In this document: positions 8,625 through 17,550 of the stretch, one piece after another
Layout of the letters: each line of letters starts with the position of its first letter
Position numbering within the stretch: position 1 is the first letter of the stretch
Assembly: GCA_031297485.1 (NCBI GenBank)
Contig: JAISYE010000026.1
Span: forward strand, 1 to 36,948
DNA length: 36,948 nt
Direction: 5' to 3'
From: Clostridiales bacterium
GTDB taxonomy: Bacteria; Bacillota; Clostridia; Lachnospirales; JAISYE01
Position numbers and translations under genes: made by a program
Notes under the pieces: model-generated
The model's input: only the letters and a program-made list of their open reading frames with translations
Database searches by the model: none
What the model was told of the DNA's origin: nothing

Positions 8625-10122
8625 CGGCAAGCAGCTTTTTCAGGAATTCCCATACCCTGGCGGTGGAGGATATGCTGAGACGTTCGTCCGGGGTGTGGGC
8701 GTCGTGTATGTCAGGGCCGAAGGAGAGCATGTCAATGCCCTTTATTTTTTCGGCGAACAGCCCGCACTCCAGTCCGGCGTGCACCGCGCGGAGAACCGGC
8801 GGCTTGCCGCGCAGCGTAAAGTAAAGCTCCTCGGCGCGGGCGGTGATAACCGACGTCGGGTTGTACTCCCAGGCGGGATAGTTGCCGCGCGTCTGTACCT
8901 GCGCGCCAATCAGCCCGGCTGCCGCGCGTAACTGGTCAAGCATAAAATATTTCCTTGAAATAACCGAACTGCGTACCGCGCAGCTAAATTCCACATACTC
9001 CCTTCCGCCCGCCTGCCCAAGATGGAACGCCGTCTGCGGGCTGTCTTTTTTAACACGTACCACACCTATATTGTTCGAGGTCTCCACCAGCCCCGGCAGG
9101 TCCAGGTTCATGGCCTGTATGCCGTTGGGCAGCAAGAGCAGCGCGGCGATAACCTTCTGCCGCGTGTCCGCGGAAAACGGCGGCTCGTCGTACCGGACCT
9201 CCTCTAACGTCAGTGTGATGCCGGACTCGCTTATCCTGTACTCCTGGCGGAATGTCCGCTGGTATTGGTCCACCAGGTCCGCCAGGCGCTGGAATGCCTC
9301 CGGCCGGACCGAAATTACCGCTCGGGCTTCCCGGGGAATGGCGTTGTCCTTAGAGCCGCCGGATATATGGCGCAGCCCCGCGTCCAACTCCGCTGCCGCG
9401 CCAAGCAGTACACGCCCCAGCAAACGGTTGGCGTTCGCGCGCTCCTTGTCAATGTCAAGCCCGGAATGCCCGCCCTTCAGGCCCGTGACCGAAAGCGCCC
9501 AGCTTTGGCCCGCGCCGGTTTCCGCGCGGGTAACGGGCAGGATTACGTCCGCCTTGACCCCGCCCGCGCAGCTGGTGGTGAAAATATGTTCCTCCTCGGA
9601 ATCCAGGTTCAGCAGAACCTTGCCCTCCAGCGCGGATACATCCAGCTTTTCCGCGCCCTGCATACCCGTTTCTTCCTGTGTGGTAAGCACAACCTCCAGG
9701 GGCGGGTGCGGTATGTCCCTGGCAGCCAGCAGCGCCAGCGCCATGGCCACCCCAATTCCGTTGTCCGCGCCCAAAGTGGTGCCCCTGGCCTTTACATAGC
9801 CGCCGTCCACCTCCAGCTCCAAGGGATCGGTTGAAAAATCGTGGAGCGTGCCGTGATTTTTTTCGCATACCATGTCCAGATGCCCCTGGATTATTACCGG
9901 AAGCCGAACATCGGCCGGAAGCCGAACATCGGCCGGCGCGCCGCTGCCGGGCTTCTTGACTATTACGTTATACAGTTCGTCCTGGCTTGACCACAGACCC
10001 CGCGCCCGGGCAAAATCCATAACATAATCGCTTACCAGCTTCTCGTTTCCAGAGCCGCGCGGTATACGGCTGATATCCTCAAAATAGCCAAACACATCCA
10101 ATGGCGTGCAGTTCTCTAACAT
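8587..10122 (-). CDS. pepD: Aminoacyl-histidine dipeptidase (Xaa-His dipeptidase, M20 family)
   Basis: GHLDMVCEKN, LGADNGIGVA, TTQEETGMQGA and HSGLDI motifs. ATG at 10122 preceded by GGAG (alternative start 10131). Confidence 0.9.
   Translation of the reverse strand: MLENCTPLDVFGYFEDISRIPRGSGNEKLVSDYVMDFARARGLWSSQDELYNVIVKKPGSGAPADVRLPADVRLPVIIQGHLDMVCEKNHGTLHDFSTDPLELEVDGGYVKARGTTLGADNGIGVAMALALLAARDIPHPPLEVVLTTQEETGMQGAEKLDVSALEGKVLLNLDSEEEHIFTTSCAGGVKADVILPVTRAETGAGQSWALSVTGLKGGHSGLDIDKERANANRLLGRVLLGAAAELDAGLRHISGGSKDNAIPREARAVISVRPEAFQRLADLVDQYQRTFRQEYRISESGITLTLEEVRYDEPPFSADTRQKVIAALLLLPNGIQAMNLDLPGLVETSNNIGVVRVKKDSPQTAFHLGQAGGREYVEFSCAVRSSVISRKYFMLDQLRAAAGLIGAQVQTRGNYPAWEYNPTSVITARAEELYFTLRGKPPVLRAVHAGLECGLFAEKIKGIDMLSFGPDIHDAHTPDERLSISSTARVWEFLKKLLAGFNPHLDGNPND
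9897..9932. repeat. In-frame 18-bp tandem duplication in pepD
   Basis: CCGGAAGCCGAACATCGG x2, encoding ADVRLPADVRLP. Confidence 0.9.
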
Positions 10123-10134
10123 ATGCGTCATCTC

Positions 10135-10226
10135 CTAGGACGTGTTTGAAAACTAGATTCCAGCGCGAAATCGCGGTGGTTTTATTCGAAATTTCTCACT
10201 TTAACGAATTTTCAAACACGCCTTAA
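10135..10226 (+). repeat. MITE-like repeat family A, copy 4 (short form)
   Basis: CTAGGACGTGTTTGAAAACTAGATTCCAGCGCGAAATCGCGG...TTTTCAAACACGCCTTAA. Confidence 0.85.
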
Positions 10227-10257
10227 TATACAGTCTTATCCTGTATATTAACATTAT

Positions 10258-11256
10258 TTAAGAAATAAATCTATTAATGTCGCTGGCGCTGATTCCCGGA
10301 TGCAGCGAAATATTAACAGCGTTGGCGATTATATTGGAGAGCCGCTCTATTACCGCGTCCACTTCCTTGGGCGTAACAAACATATTCTCCTCATATGGGT
10401 TTAAAATCTCCGTTATTAAATTGTACTTGTCCTCTGACTCCAACTTGGAAAGCATTTCGTAAAATTTTGAGCCTTGCCGCACCGCGCCTGTCATTTCAGC
10501 TAAAATTTTGTCCATTGTGTCGTTTACCAGCGTGGCGGCATCCACCACCGTAGGCACGCCGATGGCTATTACCGGCGCGCCCATGTTCTTCTCGTTTATT
10601 TCCATGCGTTTGCCGCCCATGCCCGCGCCGGGTTTTATGCCAGTGTCCGACATTTGTACCGTCGCGTTTATCCTGCTTGTCTTACGCGCCGCTAGGGCGT
10701 CCACCGCGATTATAACCTCTGGGTTTACCCGCTCGGCCACGCCGCGGATTATTTCCGCCGTCTCTATCCCTGTCAGGCCCATTACCCCCGGCGCTATGGC
10801 GCATACCGGCCTCAGCCCGTAATCGAGCGGCAGGGTACGGCTGTCCATGTGCCGCGTTACCAGTACTTTGGACACCACTTTCGGGCCAAGCGCGTCCGGC
10901 GTTACCTTCCAGTTGCCCAGCCCAACTACCAGCGCCGCGCCGTGCCCTAATTTATTAAACCCTCCAAGTTTTTGCGCCAGTAATTTTATTATTTCCTCGT
11001 GGGTATCTGCGTCGTTTTCCTTCATGGCCTCCGACTCTATTGTGACATACAGCCCCGCGGGCTTTCCCATGCGTTCCGCGCCAAGTTCGTTCAATATATT
11101 CACTGTTGTGACATGTATGCCCGCTGTTTCCTCTGTTTCAACTGTTACGCCTTCCACCTGGTCCGAGCCGGACGCCGCCAGCTCCCGCGCCTCTACCGCC
11201 AGGTCGGTGCGGACGCTGAATTTTTTGGCCTTTACGCTGCCGCTATGCATTGACAT
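10258..11256 (-). CDS. gpr: GPR endopeptidase (germination protease)
   Basis: SVRTDLAVEA processing-site region, GLGNWKVTPDALGPKVV, ITRHMD-like VTRHM, GVPTVVDAATLV. Confidence 0.93.
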   Translation of the reverse strand: MSMHSGSVKAKKFSVRTDLAVEARELAASGSDQVEGVTVETEETAGIHVTTVNILNELGAERMGKPAGLYVTIESEAMKENDADTHEEIIKLLAQKLGGFNKLGHGAALVVGLGNWKVTPDALGPKVVSKVLVTRHMDSRTLPLDYGLRPVCAIAPGVMGLTGIETAEIIRGVAERVNPEVIIAVDALAARKTSRINATVQMSDTGIKPGAGMGGKRMEINEKNMGAPVIAIGVPTVVDAATLVNDTMDKILAEMTGAVRQGSKFYEMLSKLESEDKYNLITEILNPYEENMFVTPKEVDAVIERLSNIIANAVNISLHPGISASDINRFIS

Positions 11257-11362
11257 TATCCTTTCTGTTCTATGCCTTTTAGTAAAAGTATTGCCTGACT
11301 AGGGAGGGTTTAACCGAGAGCGGGGCTTGTCGCGAAAAATCAGTACATAAAATCTTATAGGG

Positions 11363-11391
11363 TTGCGGGGAATTTAGGTTTGGCGTATAAT
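11363..11391 (+). promoter_or_regulatory. Candidate sigma-A promoter for a short RNA
   Basis: TTGCGG at 11363-11368, 17-nt spacer, TATAAT at 11386-11391. Confidence 0.6.
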
Positions 11392-11397
11392 AGAGTA

Positions 11398-11620
11398 TCC
11401 ACGGAAACAATTTTGTAACAAAAGCGTACAAATTAGCTCGCGCAATATTTCAATAAAATTTGAAATGATGCTCAGCAATTTTTGTGGAGGTGATAGAGTT
11501 ATCCACAATTCGCGAGCTGGCTCTACAAAAGAGTTTCGAGTTTCCGTGGGAACTCATAATAGCCGTCGAGGTGATGTGTCTGTTCAGATGTGTAAGGCGC
11601 TTGTTCGTCGAGTTCTACTT
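11398..11620 (+). ncRNA. Candidate structured non-coding RNA of unknown family
   Basis: Starts 7 nt after TATAAT. Helices: CCACGGAAAC (11399-11408)/GTTTCCGTGG (11540-11549); AGCTCGCG (11435-11442)/CGCGAGCT (11511-11518); ATTTCAA/TTGAAAT; TTGTGG/CCACAA; GAACTC (11550-11555)/GAGTTC (11610-11615). Only a weak 61-aa ORF overlaps. Confidence 0.45.
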
Positions 11621-11638
11621 AATTAGTGCGCGCGAAGC

Positions 11639-11930
11639 GCAAGAAGAGCGCTGTACCCGCCGCCCTTAAGAAGGGATCTGGGGACGAGCCTCATAGGCGC
11701 GAACTTAAGAAAAAAACAACCAGTCCCTTTTCTTGAAAAGATTGTACCCGCAAGAAGAGCGCTGTACCCGCCGCCCTTAAGAAGGGGTCTGGGAACGAGC
11801 CCCATAGGCGCGAATTTAAGAAAAAAACAACCAGTCCCTTTTCTTGAAAAGATTGTACCCGCAAGAAGAGCGCTGTACCCGCCGCTCTTAAGAAGGGGTC
11901 TGGGGACGAGTCCCCAGCGGGGTTTGGGGC
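11639..11930. repeat. Tandem repeat, 111-bp period, about 2.6 copies
   Basis: GCAAGAAGAGCGCTGTACCCGCCGC..TTAAGAAGG starts at 11639, 11750 and 11861. Confidence 0.92.
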
Positions 11931-11940
11931 AGAGCCCCAA

Positions 11941-11988
11941 GGTCTTAAGGTTTTAAGGTCTTAAGGTCTTAAGGTCTTAAGGTCTTAG
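11941..11988. repeat. Octamer tandem repeat (GGTCTTAA)n, 6 units
   Basis: ggtcttaa ggttttaa ggtcttaa ggtcttaa ggtcttaa ggtcttag. Confidence 0.92.
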
Positions 11989-12049
11989 TGTTTTGACCTC
12001 TGAACGGTTTCGCTTAAGGTCTTTTGAAAAAAGAGAGGATTGACGCCGC

Positions 12050-14410
12050 ATGTTTATACGCGAGCGCGCGCAAGAGCTTACAGGATATCAGGAAGCCGAG
12101 CCCTTCCACGAAAAAATCGACTTGGGATGCGACTTTGTCATGGTTTACGGAATTGGCGCGACAATGCCGGAGCGTGTCCGCCAGTACCGCCAGCGTGGCT
12201 ATGTGGTCCATTTAATGACAGGTATCGCCTGGGGCGAATATCAGGACTATTTATACGGCAAATGGGACGGCCGCCAGCATTGGGACGAAAGCCAGACGGA
12301 CCGGGACGGCAAGCGTATTCTTCACGGTAAGGACGTACCCTATATGGTGCCCACAATCGCCTTTGCGGATTATCTGACGGAAAAATTAAAAGCCGCGGTG
12401 GATTCTGGTGTGGAAGCTATACACCTGGAGGAGCCGGAATTTTTTGACAACGGCGGCTATTCGGAAGCGTTTAAACGCGAGTACAAGCTGCACTACCGGC
12501 AGGATTGGTCGCCTCCCCACGAGTCACTTGACACGCGCTACAAAGCCTCGCGCCTGAAGGCCCTGCTGTATTCCCGCGCGCTTACGCGCGTGAGCGCCGC
12601 GTTAAAGGAATACGCGCTAGTAAAATATAACCGTGTGCTGCGTGTCTACGTGCCTACCCACAGCCTGCTTAACTATACCCAATGGAAGATAATGAGTCCG
12701 GAAGGCGGCCTTATTGATATTCCATCCATAGACGGCTGCATAGCGCAGGTGTGGACCGGCACAAGCCGGTCCGCCAACGTGTTTGAGGGCGTGCTGCGGG
12801 AACGCACCTTTGAAACCGCCTACCTGGAATACGGTATTATGCAGGAACTGGTGCGCGGCACCGGCCGTGATATGTGGTTCCTTCACGACCCTATTGAGGA
12901 TAACCCGGACTACGACTGGGAAGACTATCGTGTGAACTATCTAAAGACAGTAACCGCGTCCCTGCTGCATCCGGAAATCCACACATATGAAATCTGCCCC
13001 TGGCCAAACAGGGTGTACCGCCGCGCCTACCCAATCGACCGCGCGTCCCGCAAGCCCCGCGAAGGGGCGCGATATATCCCGGAGGACTACGCCTCGCTCC
13101 TTAACGGGCTGGCGCAGACTTTGGGAGACATGGACCACCCGCTCTCTGACATGGACAATGGGCTGGGCGTACTCATGTCAGACACAGGGCTGTACCAGCG
13201 CACCTTCCCGGACAACACCCACAAGCCCACGCCCTGGGACGAGAAAACGCTGCGCAAGTTTCAGCTTTGGACGCCGGACGCGGCCGCCAGCTTTTTTGAA
13301 CTCATGGGCGAAACAACCCCCGCAGACGGCCAGCCCTTCACGCAGGCCGACGCCAGCCGCGCGTTTTTCAAAAAATTCGAGCATGATCCGGATTTTATGC
13401 TGGCATTTATTGAGTCCGGCGCGTTTCCGCAATTCTTCGGCTTGACCCTGCCGCTGCTGAAATACGGACTGCCCCTGCGGCCCGTTCAGCTGGATAACCT
13501 GCGGCGGTTCCCCGGGTATCTGGACGGTTACAGACGTCTTGTGCTCTCTTACGAGTACCTGAAGCCGGAAACACCGGATATTAACAACTGCCTGGCCGAA
13601 TGGGTAAGCGGCGGCGGCACACTGTTCTATGTAGGCGACGGCAGCGACCCCTACCACAAAGCGGACGCGTGGTGGAACCGCGGCAAGGCGGACCGCCGTC
13701 TGCGGGCGGACTACAACAACCCGGCGGAACATCTTTTTGAAATGCTGGGGCTGCCCATAAAGGCTGGTCAGTCCCGCGCGCCCGAAGACGGCGTGTACAA
13801 GTCCGGCAGCGGCACTGTGGCTGTGCTTAACGCCACGCCCGCGTCCTTCTGTATGTCTCCGGAGGCCGCGGCGCGTTACCGTCACTGGATTCGGGAACAA
13901 CTGGCCGCGGAAGGGTGCGGCTGGACCTATAAAAACTACCTGCGCCTGCGGCGGGGGCCTTACATTATCGCCTGCGTAATGGAGGAAAGCGTCTCGGAAG
14001 AGCCCCTTGTGCTTAAAGGCTCCTTCGCGGATATATATACGCCGGATTTCGCCCTTATTACGGAAAAAATCCTGCGCCCCGGCGAAAACACTTTGTTGTA
14101 CGATTTGTCATACTCCGGGCGGGAGGACGGGGGCAAAACCGACGGCCAGATAATCGGCGCTTCGGCCCGCGTATTTTCCCTTAACTGCGGAGCCGCCGAA
14201 AACAGCATGGAAATAAAATGCAGGGCTGCGGCTGAAATAAACGCCTATATCCGCGTATATCTTCAAAAGCCGGTGACAAGCGTCACGGCGGTTGACGAGG
14301 AGGGCGGCCATGTCGCCGCGGATGTTAAATGGGACGCGGTCACCGGTACGGCGCTGTTCTCCTTCCGGGGGAACGCCAAGGACATTACTATTACGGGAAG
14401 ATATTCATGA
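12050..14410 (+). CDS. Uncharacterised glycoside hydrolase-like protein (TIM-barrel plus GATase-like middle domain)
   Basis: 786-aa ORF with AIHLEEPEFFDNGGYSEAFKREY barrel-like segment, and LSYEYLKPE...LAEWVSGGGTLFYVGDGSD resembling GH42-type GATase-like domains. No signal peptide seen. Confidence 0.6.
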   Translation: MFIRERAQELTGYQEAEPFHEKIDLGCDFVMVYGIGATMPERVRQYRQRGYVVHLMTGIAWGEYQDYLYGKWDGRQHWDESQTDRDGKRILHGKDVPYMVPTIAFADYLTEKLKAAVDSGVEAIHLEEPEFFDNGGYSEAFKREYKLHYRQDWSPPHESLDTRYKASRLKALLYSRALTRVSAALKEYALVKYNRVLRVYVPTHSLLNYTQWKIMSPEGGLIDIPSIDGCIAQVWTGTSRSANVFEGVLRERTFETAYLEYGIMQELVRGTGRDMWFLHDPIEDNPDYDWEDYRVNYLKTVTASLLHPEIHTYEICPWPNRVYRRAYPIDRASRKPREGARYIPEDYASLLNGLAQTLGDMDHPLSDMDNGLGVLMSDTGLYQRTFPDNTHKPTPWDEKTLRKFQLWTPDAAASFFELMGETTPADGQPFTQADASRAFFKKFEHDPDFMLAFIESGAFPQFFGLTLPLLKYGLPLRPVQLDNLRRFPGYLDGYRRLVLSYEYLKPETPDINNCLAEWVSGGGTLFYVGDGSDPYHKADAWWNRGKADRRLRADYNNPAEHLFEMLGLPIKAGQSRAPEDGVYKSGSGTVAVLNATPASFCMSPEAAARYRHWIREQLAAEGCGWTYKNYLRLRRGPYIIACVMEESVSEEPLVLKGSFADIYTPDFALITEKILRPGENTLLYDLSYSGREDGGKTDGQIIGASARVFSLNCGAAENSMEIKCRAAAEINAYIRVYLQKPVTSVTAVDEEGGHVAADVKWDAVTGTALFSFRGNAKDITITGRYS

Positions 14411-15267
14411 AAGGGAAAATATTCAACATCCAAAATTTTTCCATACAAGACGGCCCGGGAATCCGCACCACCGTGTTTTTTCTGGGCTGCAACCTGCGCT
14501 GTGTGTGGTGCCACAATCCGGAATCCTGGGAGTTTTCGCCTAAGCCGGCCTTTCTGGCGGAACGCTGTATAGGGTGCGGCGTGTGTTTCGCGTTATGTCC
14601 GGCCCATAAGAAGCAAGAGGGCGGCAAGGCGGGAATAGATTACACCCTGTGCTCGCGCTGCGGACGCTGTGCCCGCGAATGTTTCGCCGGCGCGCTTACA
14701 ATGCATGGCCGTGAAATGGAAGCCGAAGAATTATGGGGGCTTATTGCGCAGGAAAAGTTATATTTTGTTAACGGCGGCGGCGGCGTGACTTTTTCCGGCG
14801 GAGAGTGTATGCTTCAAGTGGATTTTTTGGCTGAAATTGTGGCGCTGTGCAGGGCGAACGGTGTGCATACCGCCGTGGATACAGCCGGGCACGTGCCTTT
14901 CCAGTGGCTGGCCAGGGTGTCGCCGGACTTGTTCCTGTACGACATTAAGGCCGCGTCGCCGGAACTTTCCACTAAACTGACCGGCGTTGACGGCGCGCTT
15001 ATTTGGGAGAACCTTGGCCGCCTGCTGTCCGAAGGGTTAAATGTACATGTACGCGTCCCCTGTGTACCCGGGGCAAATTGGCATGAACTGCCGGAGATTG
15101 CGGCGCGTCTCAGTGCCCTTGGCGCGCCGGAGCCGGAACTGCTGGCGTATCACAAGCTGGGCGAAGGCAAGGCCGAATGGTTCGGCCAGGAGAAGAAGGT
15201 TTTTGAGGTGCCTGCGGAGGAACTCATGGAGGAGGCGCGCCGTATGTTCGGTATGCGCGATAATTGA
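14407..15267 (+). CDS. Glycyl-radical enzyme activating enzyme (radical SAM, with two additional 4Fe-4S motifs)
   Basis: QDGPGIRTTVFFLGCNLRCVWCHNPE (CX3CX2C), CIGCGVCFALCP, CSRCGRCARECF, GGGVTFSGGE. ATGA overlap with the upstream gene. Confidence 0.9.
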   Translation: MKGKIFNIQNFSIQDGPGIRTTVFFLGCNLRCVWCHNPESWEFSPKPAFLAERCIGCGVCFALCPAHKKQEGGKAGIDYTLCSRCGRCARECFAGALTMHGREMEAEELWGLIAQEKLYFVNGGGGVTFSGGECMLQVDFLAEIVALCRANGVHTAVDTAGHVPFQWLARVSPDLFLYDIKAASPELSTKLTGVDGALIWENLGRLLSEGLNVHVRVPCVPGANWHELPEIAARLSALGAPEPELLAYHKLGEGKAEWFGQEKKVFEVPAEELMEEARRMFGMRDN

Positions 15268-15281
15268 ATGGAGGAGCAGCT

Positions 15282-15668
15282 ATGACAGAAATAAAGAACG
15301 GAACCGGTATCGGCCAAATACAGATAGCGGACGAGGTAATAGCGGTAATAGCCGGCACGGCAGCGCTGGAGATTGAGGGCGTGGCCGGCATGGCGGGCAA
15401 TATAACAGGCGACATAGCCGAGCGGCTGGGCCGCAAGAATTTTTCAAAAGGCGTAAAAGTGGAGGTCAAGGACGAGTCCGTAACAGTAGAGTTAAGCCTG
15501 ACGGTCAAATTCGGGTGCCGCGTGCAGGAAGTATCCACGGAAGTGCAGAAGCGCGTAAAGGCGGCTGTCGAAACCATGACAGGGCTGGCGGTGCAGGATG
15601 TCAACATAATAGTGTCCGGCATAATTCACGATAAGGAGAAGCCGAAGGATGTTGGGGAAGCCTTTTAG
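15282..15668 (+). CDS. Asp23/Gls24 family envelope stress response protein
   Basis: GQIQIADEVIAVIAGTAALEIEGVAGM... typical Asp23 start. GGAGGAG RBS. Confidence 0.88.
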   Translation: MTEIKNGTGIGQIQIADEVIAVIAGTAALEIEGVAGMAGNITGDIAERLGRKNFSKGVKVEVKDESVTVELSLTVKFGCRVQEVSTEVQKRVKAAVETMTGLAVQDVNIIVSGIIHDKEKPKDVGEAF

Positions 15669-15676
15669 GCGCGGGC

Positions 15677-16096
15677 ATGAACAGGAGAACATTAAGGAAA
15701 CACGCGTTTAGTATAATATATCAGCTTTCGTTCCACGAAACGCTGGACTTGGACGCGGCGGCAGAGGATTATTTCTTGTACTGCGGTGACCTCACGGAGT
15801 CTGACCGCGCCTTTGTTTATGAGGAAATACACGGGACCCTGGACCACCTCGCGGAGATAGACGCGCTTATAGCGCGCTGCGCCAAGGGCTGGCGCTTGGA
15901 CCGGCTGAGCACGGTGGATTTGGCGGTAATGCGTATGGCGGCAAACGAAATACTCTACCGCCCTGACATACCAACGGGCGTTGCCATAAACGAGGCGGTA
16001 AACTTATGCAAGATATACGGCGACGACGATTCCCCAAGGTTCGTAAACGGCGTGCTGAGCAAAATCGCTTCTATATCACAGGCAGCGGCCCACTAA
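15677..16096 (+). CDS. nusB: Transcription antitermination factor NusB
   Basis: RRTLRKHAFSIIYQL..., GWRLDRLSTVDLAVMRMAANEIL, AINEAVNLCKIYGDDDSPRFVNGVL. Confidence 0.93.
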   Translation: MNRRTLRKHAFSIIYQLSFHETLDLDAAAEDYFLYCGDLTESDRAFVYEEIHGTLDHLAEIDALIARCAKGWRLDRLSTVDLAVMRMAANEILYRPDIPTGVAINEAVNLCKIYGDDDSPRFVNGVLSKIASISQAAAH

Positions 16097-16117
16097 AGTC
16101 AGCCGGGGAGGTTTTTT

Positions 16118-17311
16118 ATGAGAATCTACACTGTAGGCGAGATAACGCGTTACGTAAAGGCTGTGCTGGACGAGGACGCAATATTGTCTCATATATTTAT
16201 TGAAGGGGAAATCTCAAACTACCTGCGCCATTCCTCCGGCCATTCTTACTTTACGCTTAAGGACGCTTCGGCGGCCATGAGCGCGGTTATGTTCAAAGGC
16301 TACGGACAAACGCTGGCGTTCAAGCCGGACAACGGCATGAGAGTGGTCGCCTTTGGCCGTGTATCCCTTTACGAAAAAACCGGCCAGTACCAGCTGTATG
16401 TACAAAAACTGGAACCGTCCGGCATAGGGGCGTTGTACGCCGCCTACCAACAGTTAAAGGATAAATTGCTGGCCGAAGGGCTTTTTGCCCAGGAATGGAA
16501 AAAGCCCATACCCAAGTCGCCGCGTACCGTGGCGCTGGTAACCGCTTCCACAGGCGCGGCGGTCCATGATATGATACGTACCATACAGCGGCGGGACAGC
16601 ACAATAAAAATAGTCGTTGTGCCCGCGAAGGTCCAGGGGGACGGCGCGGCGCGGGATATTGCCCGAGCCTTGGCCGAGGCGGACGAATGGGGCGGCGCGG
16701 AAGTTATTATATTGGGCCGCGGGGGCGGTTCCCTAGAGGATTTATGGGCCTTTAACGAGGAACGGACAGCCCGGGCCGTATTCGGTGTCAAGACTCCGAT
16801 AATATCCGCGATAGGCCATGAAACAGACTTTACTATGGCGGATTTTGCCGCCGACCTTCGCGCGTCCACGCCAACCGCCGCGGCGGAACTAGTGTCTCCG
16901 GTCCGGCGGCAGGTGTACGCCCGCGCGCGGACATACGCAAGGATGCTGGACGCGGGTATGAAGCGGATTCTTGAAAAGCGCAGGCTGACGCTTAGCGGCA
17001 TCCAGAGCCGCGCTGCCCTGCGCAGACCTCTGGAGATACTGCGTAACCGCCGGGCGCGTGCCCTTGCCCTTACGGACAGGCTGACCCGCGAGGCCAGACG
17101 CGGGATAGGCGGACGCAAGCAGCGGCTTCAAAGCGATATGTTAATATTGGAGAACATATCGCCCCTTACAGTGCTGAGGCGCGGATACGGCCTGGTGTAT
17201 GACAGCGGGGTCCTGCTGGCCCGGGCCGCGGACGCCAGGCAGGGCCAGGACGTAACCGTCCTTATGCATGACGGGACAATAGCGGCGACAATTACGGAGG
17301 TGCGTTTATGA
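16118..17311 (+). CDS. xseA: Exodeoxyribonuclease VII large subunit
   Basis: VGEITRYVKAVLDEDAILSHIFIEGEISNY, GRGGGSLEDLWAFNEE, SAIGHETDFTMADFAADLRASTPTAAAEL. Confidence 0.95.
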   Translation: MRIYTVGEITRYVKAVLDEDAILSHIFIEGEISNYLRHSSGHSYFTLKDASAAMSAVMFKGYGQTLAFKPDNGMRVVAFGRVSLYEKTGQYQLYVQKLEPSGIGALYAAYQQLKDKLLAEGLFAQEWKKPIPKSPRTVALVTASTGAAVHDMIRTIQRRDSTIKIVVVPAKVQGDGAARDIARALAEADEWGGAEVIILGRGGGSLEDLWAFNEERTARAVFGVKTPIISAIGHETDFTMADFAADLRASTPTAAAELVSPVRRQVYARARTYARMLDAGMKRILEKRRLTLSGIQSRAALRRPLEILRNRRARALALTDRLTREARRGIGGRKQRLQSDMLILENISPLTVLRRGYGLVYDSGVLLARAADARQGQDVTVLMHDGTIAATITEVRL

Positions 17312-17550
17312 ATAGGGATTTGAGTTTCGACCAGGCCTTGGACAGGCTAGAGGAAATAATAGCCGTGCTGGAGGAAAACGAGGCGCCCTTGGAGGAATCC
17401 ATCGCGCTGTACAAGGAAGGGATGGAGCTTTCCCTGTATTGTTCCAAGAGTCTGGGCGAACTGGAGGAGGAAGTGTCCGAACTGCAGAAGAACGTGGAAA
17501 ACGGGTACGCAACTGTAAAGTTTGAGTACGGAGACGGCGCGGATGAATAG
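17308..17550 (+). CDS. xseB: Exodeoxyribonuclease VII small subunit
   Basis: LSFDQALDRLEEIIAVLEENEAPLEESIALYKEGMEL. Overlaps xseA. Confidence 0.93.
   Translation: MNRDLSFDQALDRLEEIIAVLEENEAPLEESIALYKEGMELSLYCSKSLGELEEEVSELQKNVENGYATVKFEYGDGADE

Noticed and set aside
8882-9799. Plus-strand 305-aa ORF antisense to pepD
   Set aside because: Ser/Arg-rich shadow ORF with no domain motif.
10224-10250. AT-rich inverted repeat TAATATACAG/CTGTATATTA downstream of gpr as a terminator
   Set aside because: No U-tract follows on the gpr strand and it merges with repeat A4. Insufficient evidence.
11484-11669. 61-aa plus-strand ORF in the candidate RNA
   Set aside because: It spans the predicted helices and runs into the tandem repeat, with no recognisable homology. 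A GGAGG-like RBS exists nearby, so it is not fully excluded.
11623-11940. 105-aa repeat protein on the minus strand across the 111-bp tandem repeat
   Set aside because: Open frame follows automatically from a period divisible by three. No RBS evident and the unit looks like intergenic repeat sequence. Kept only as a check under the tandem-repeat finding.
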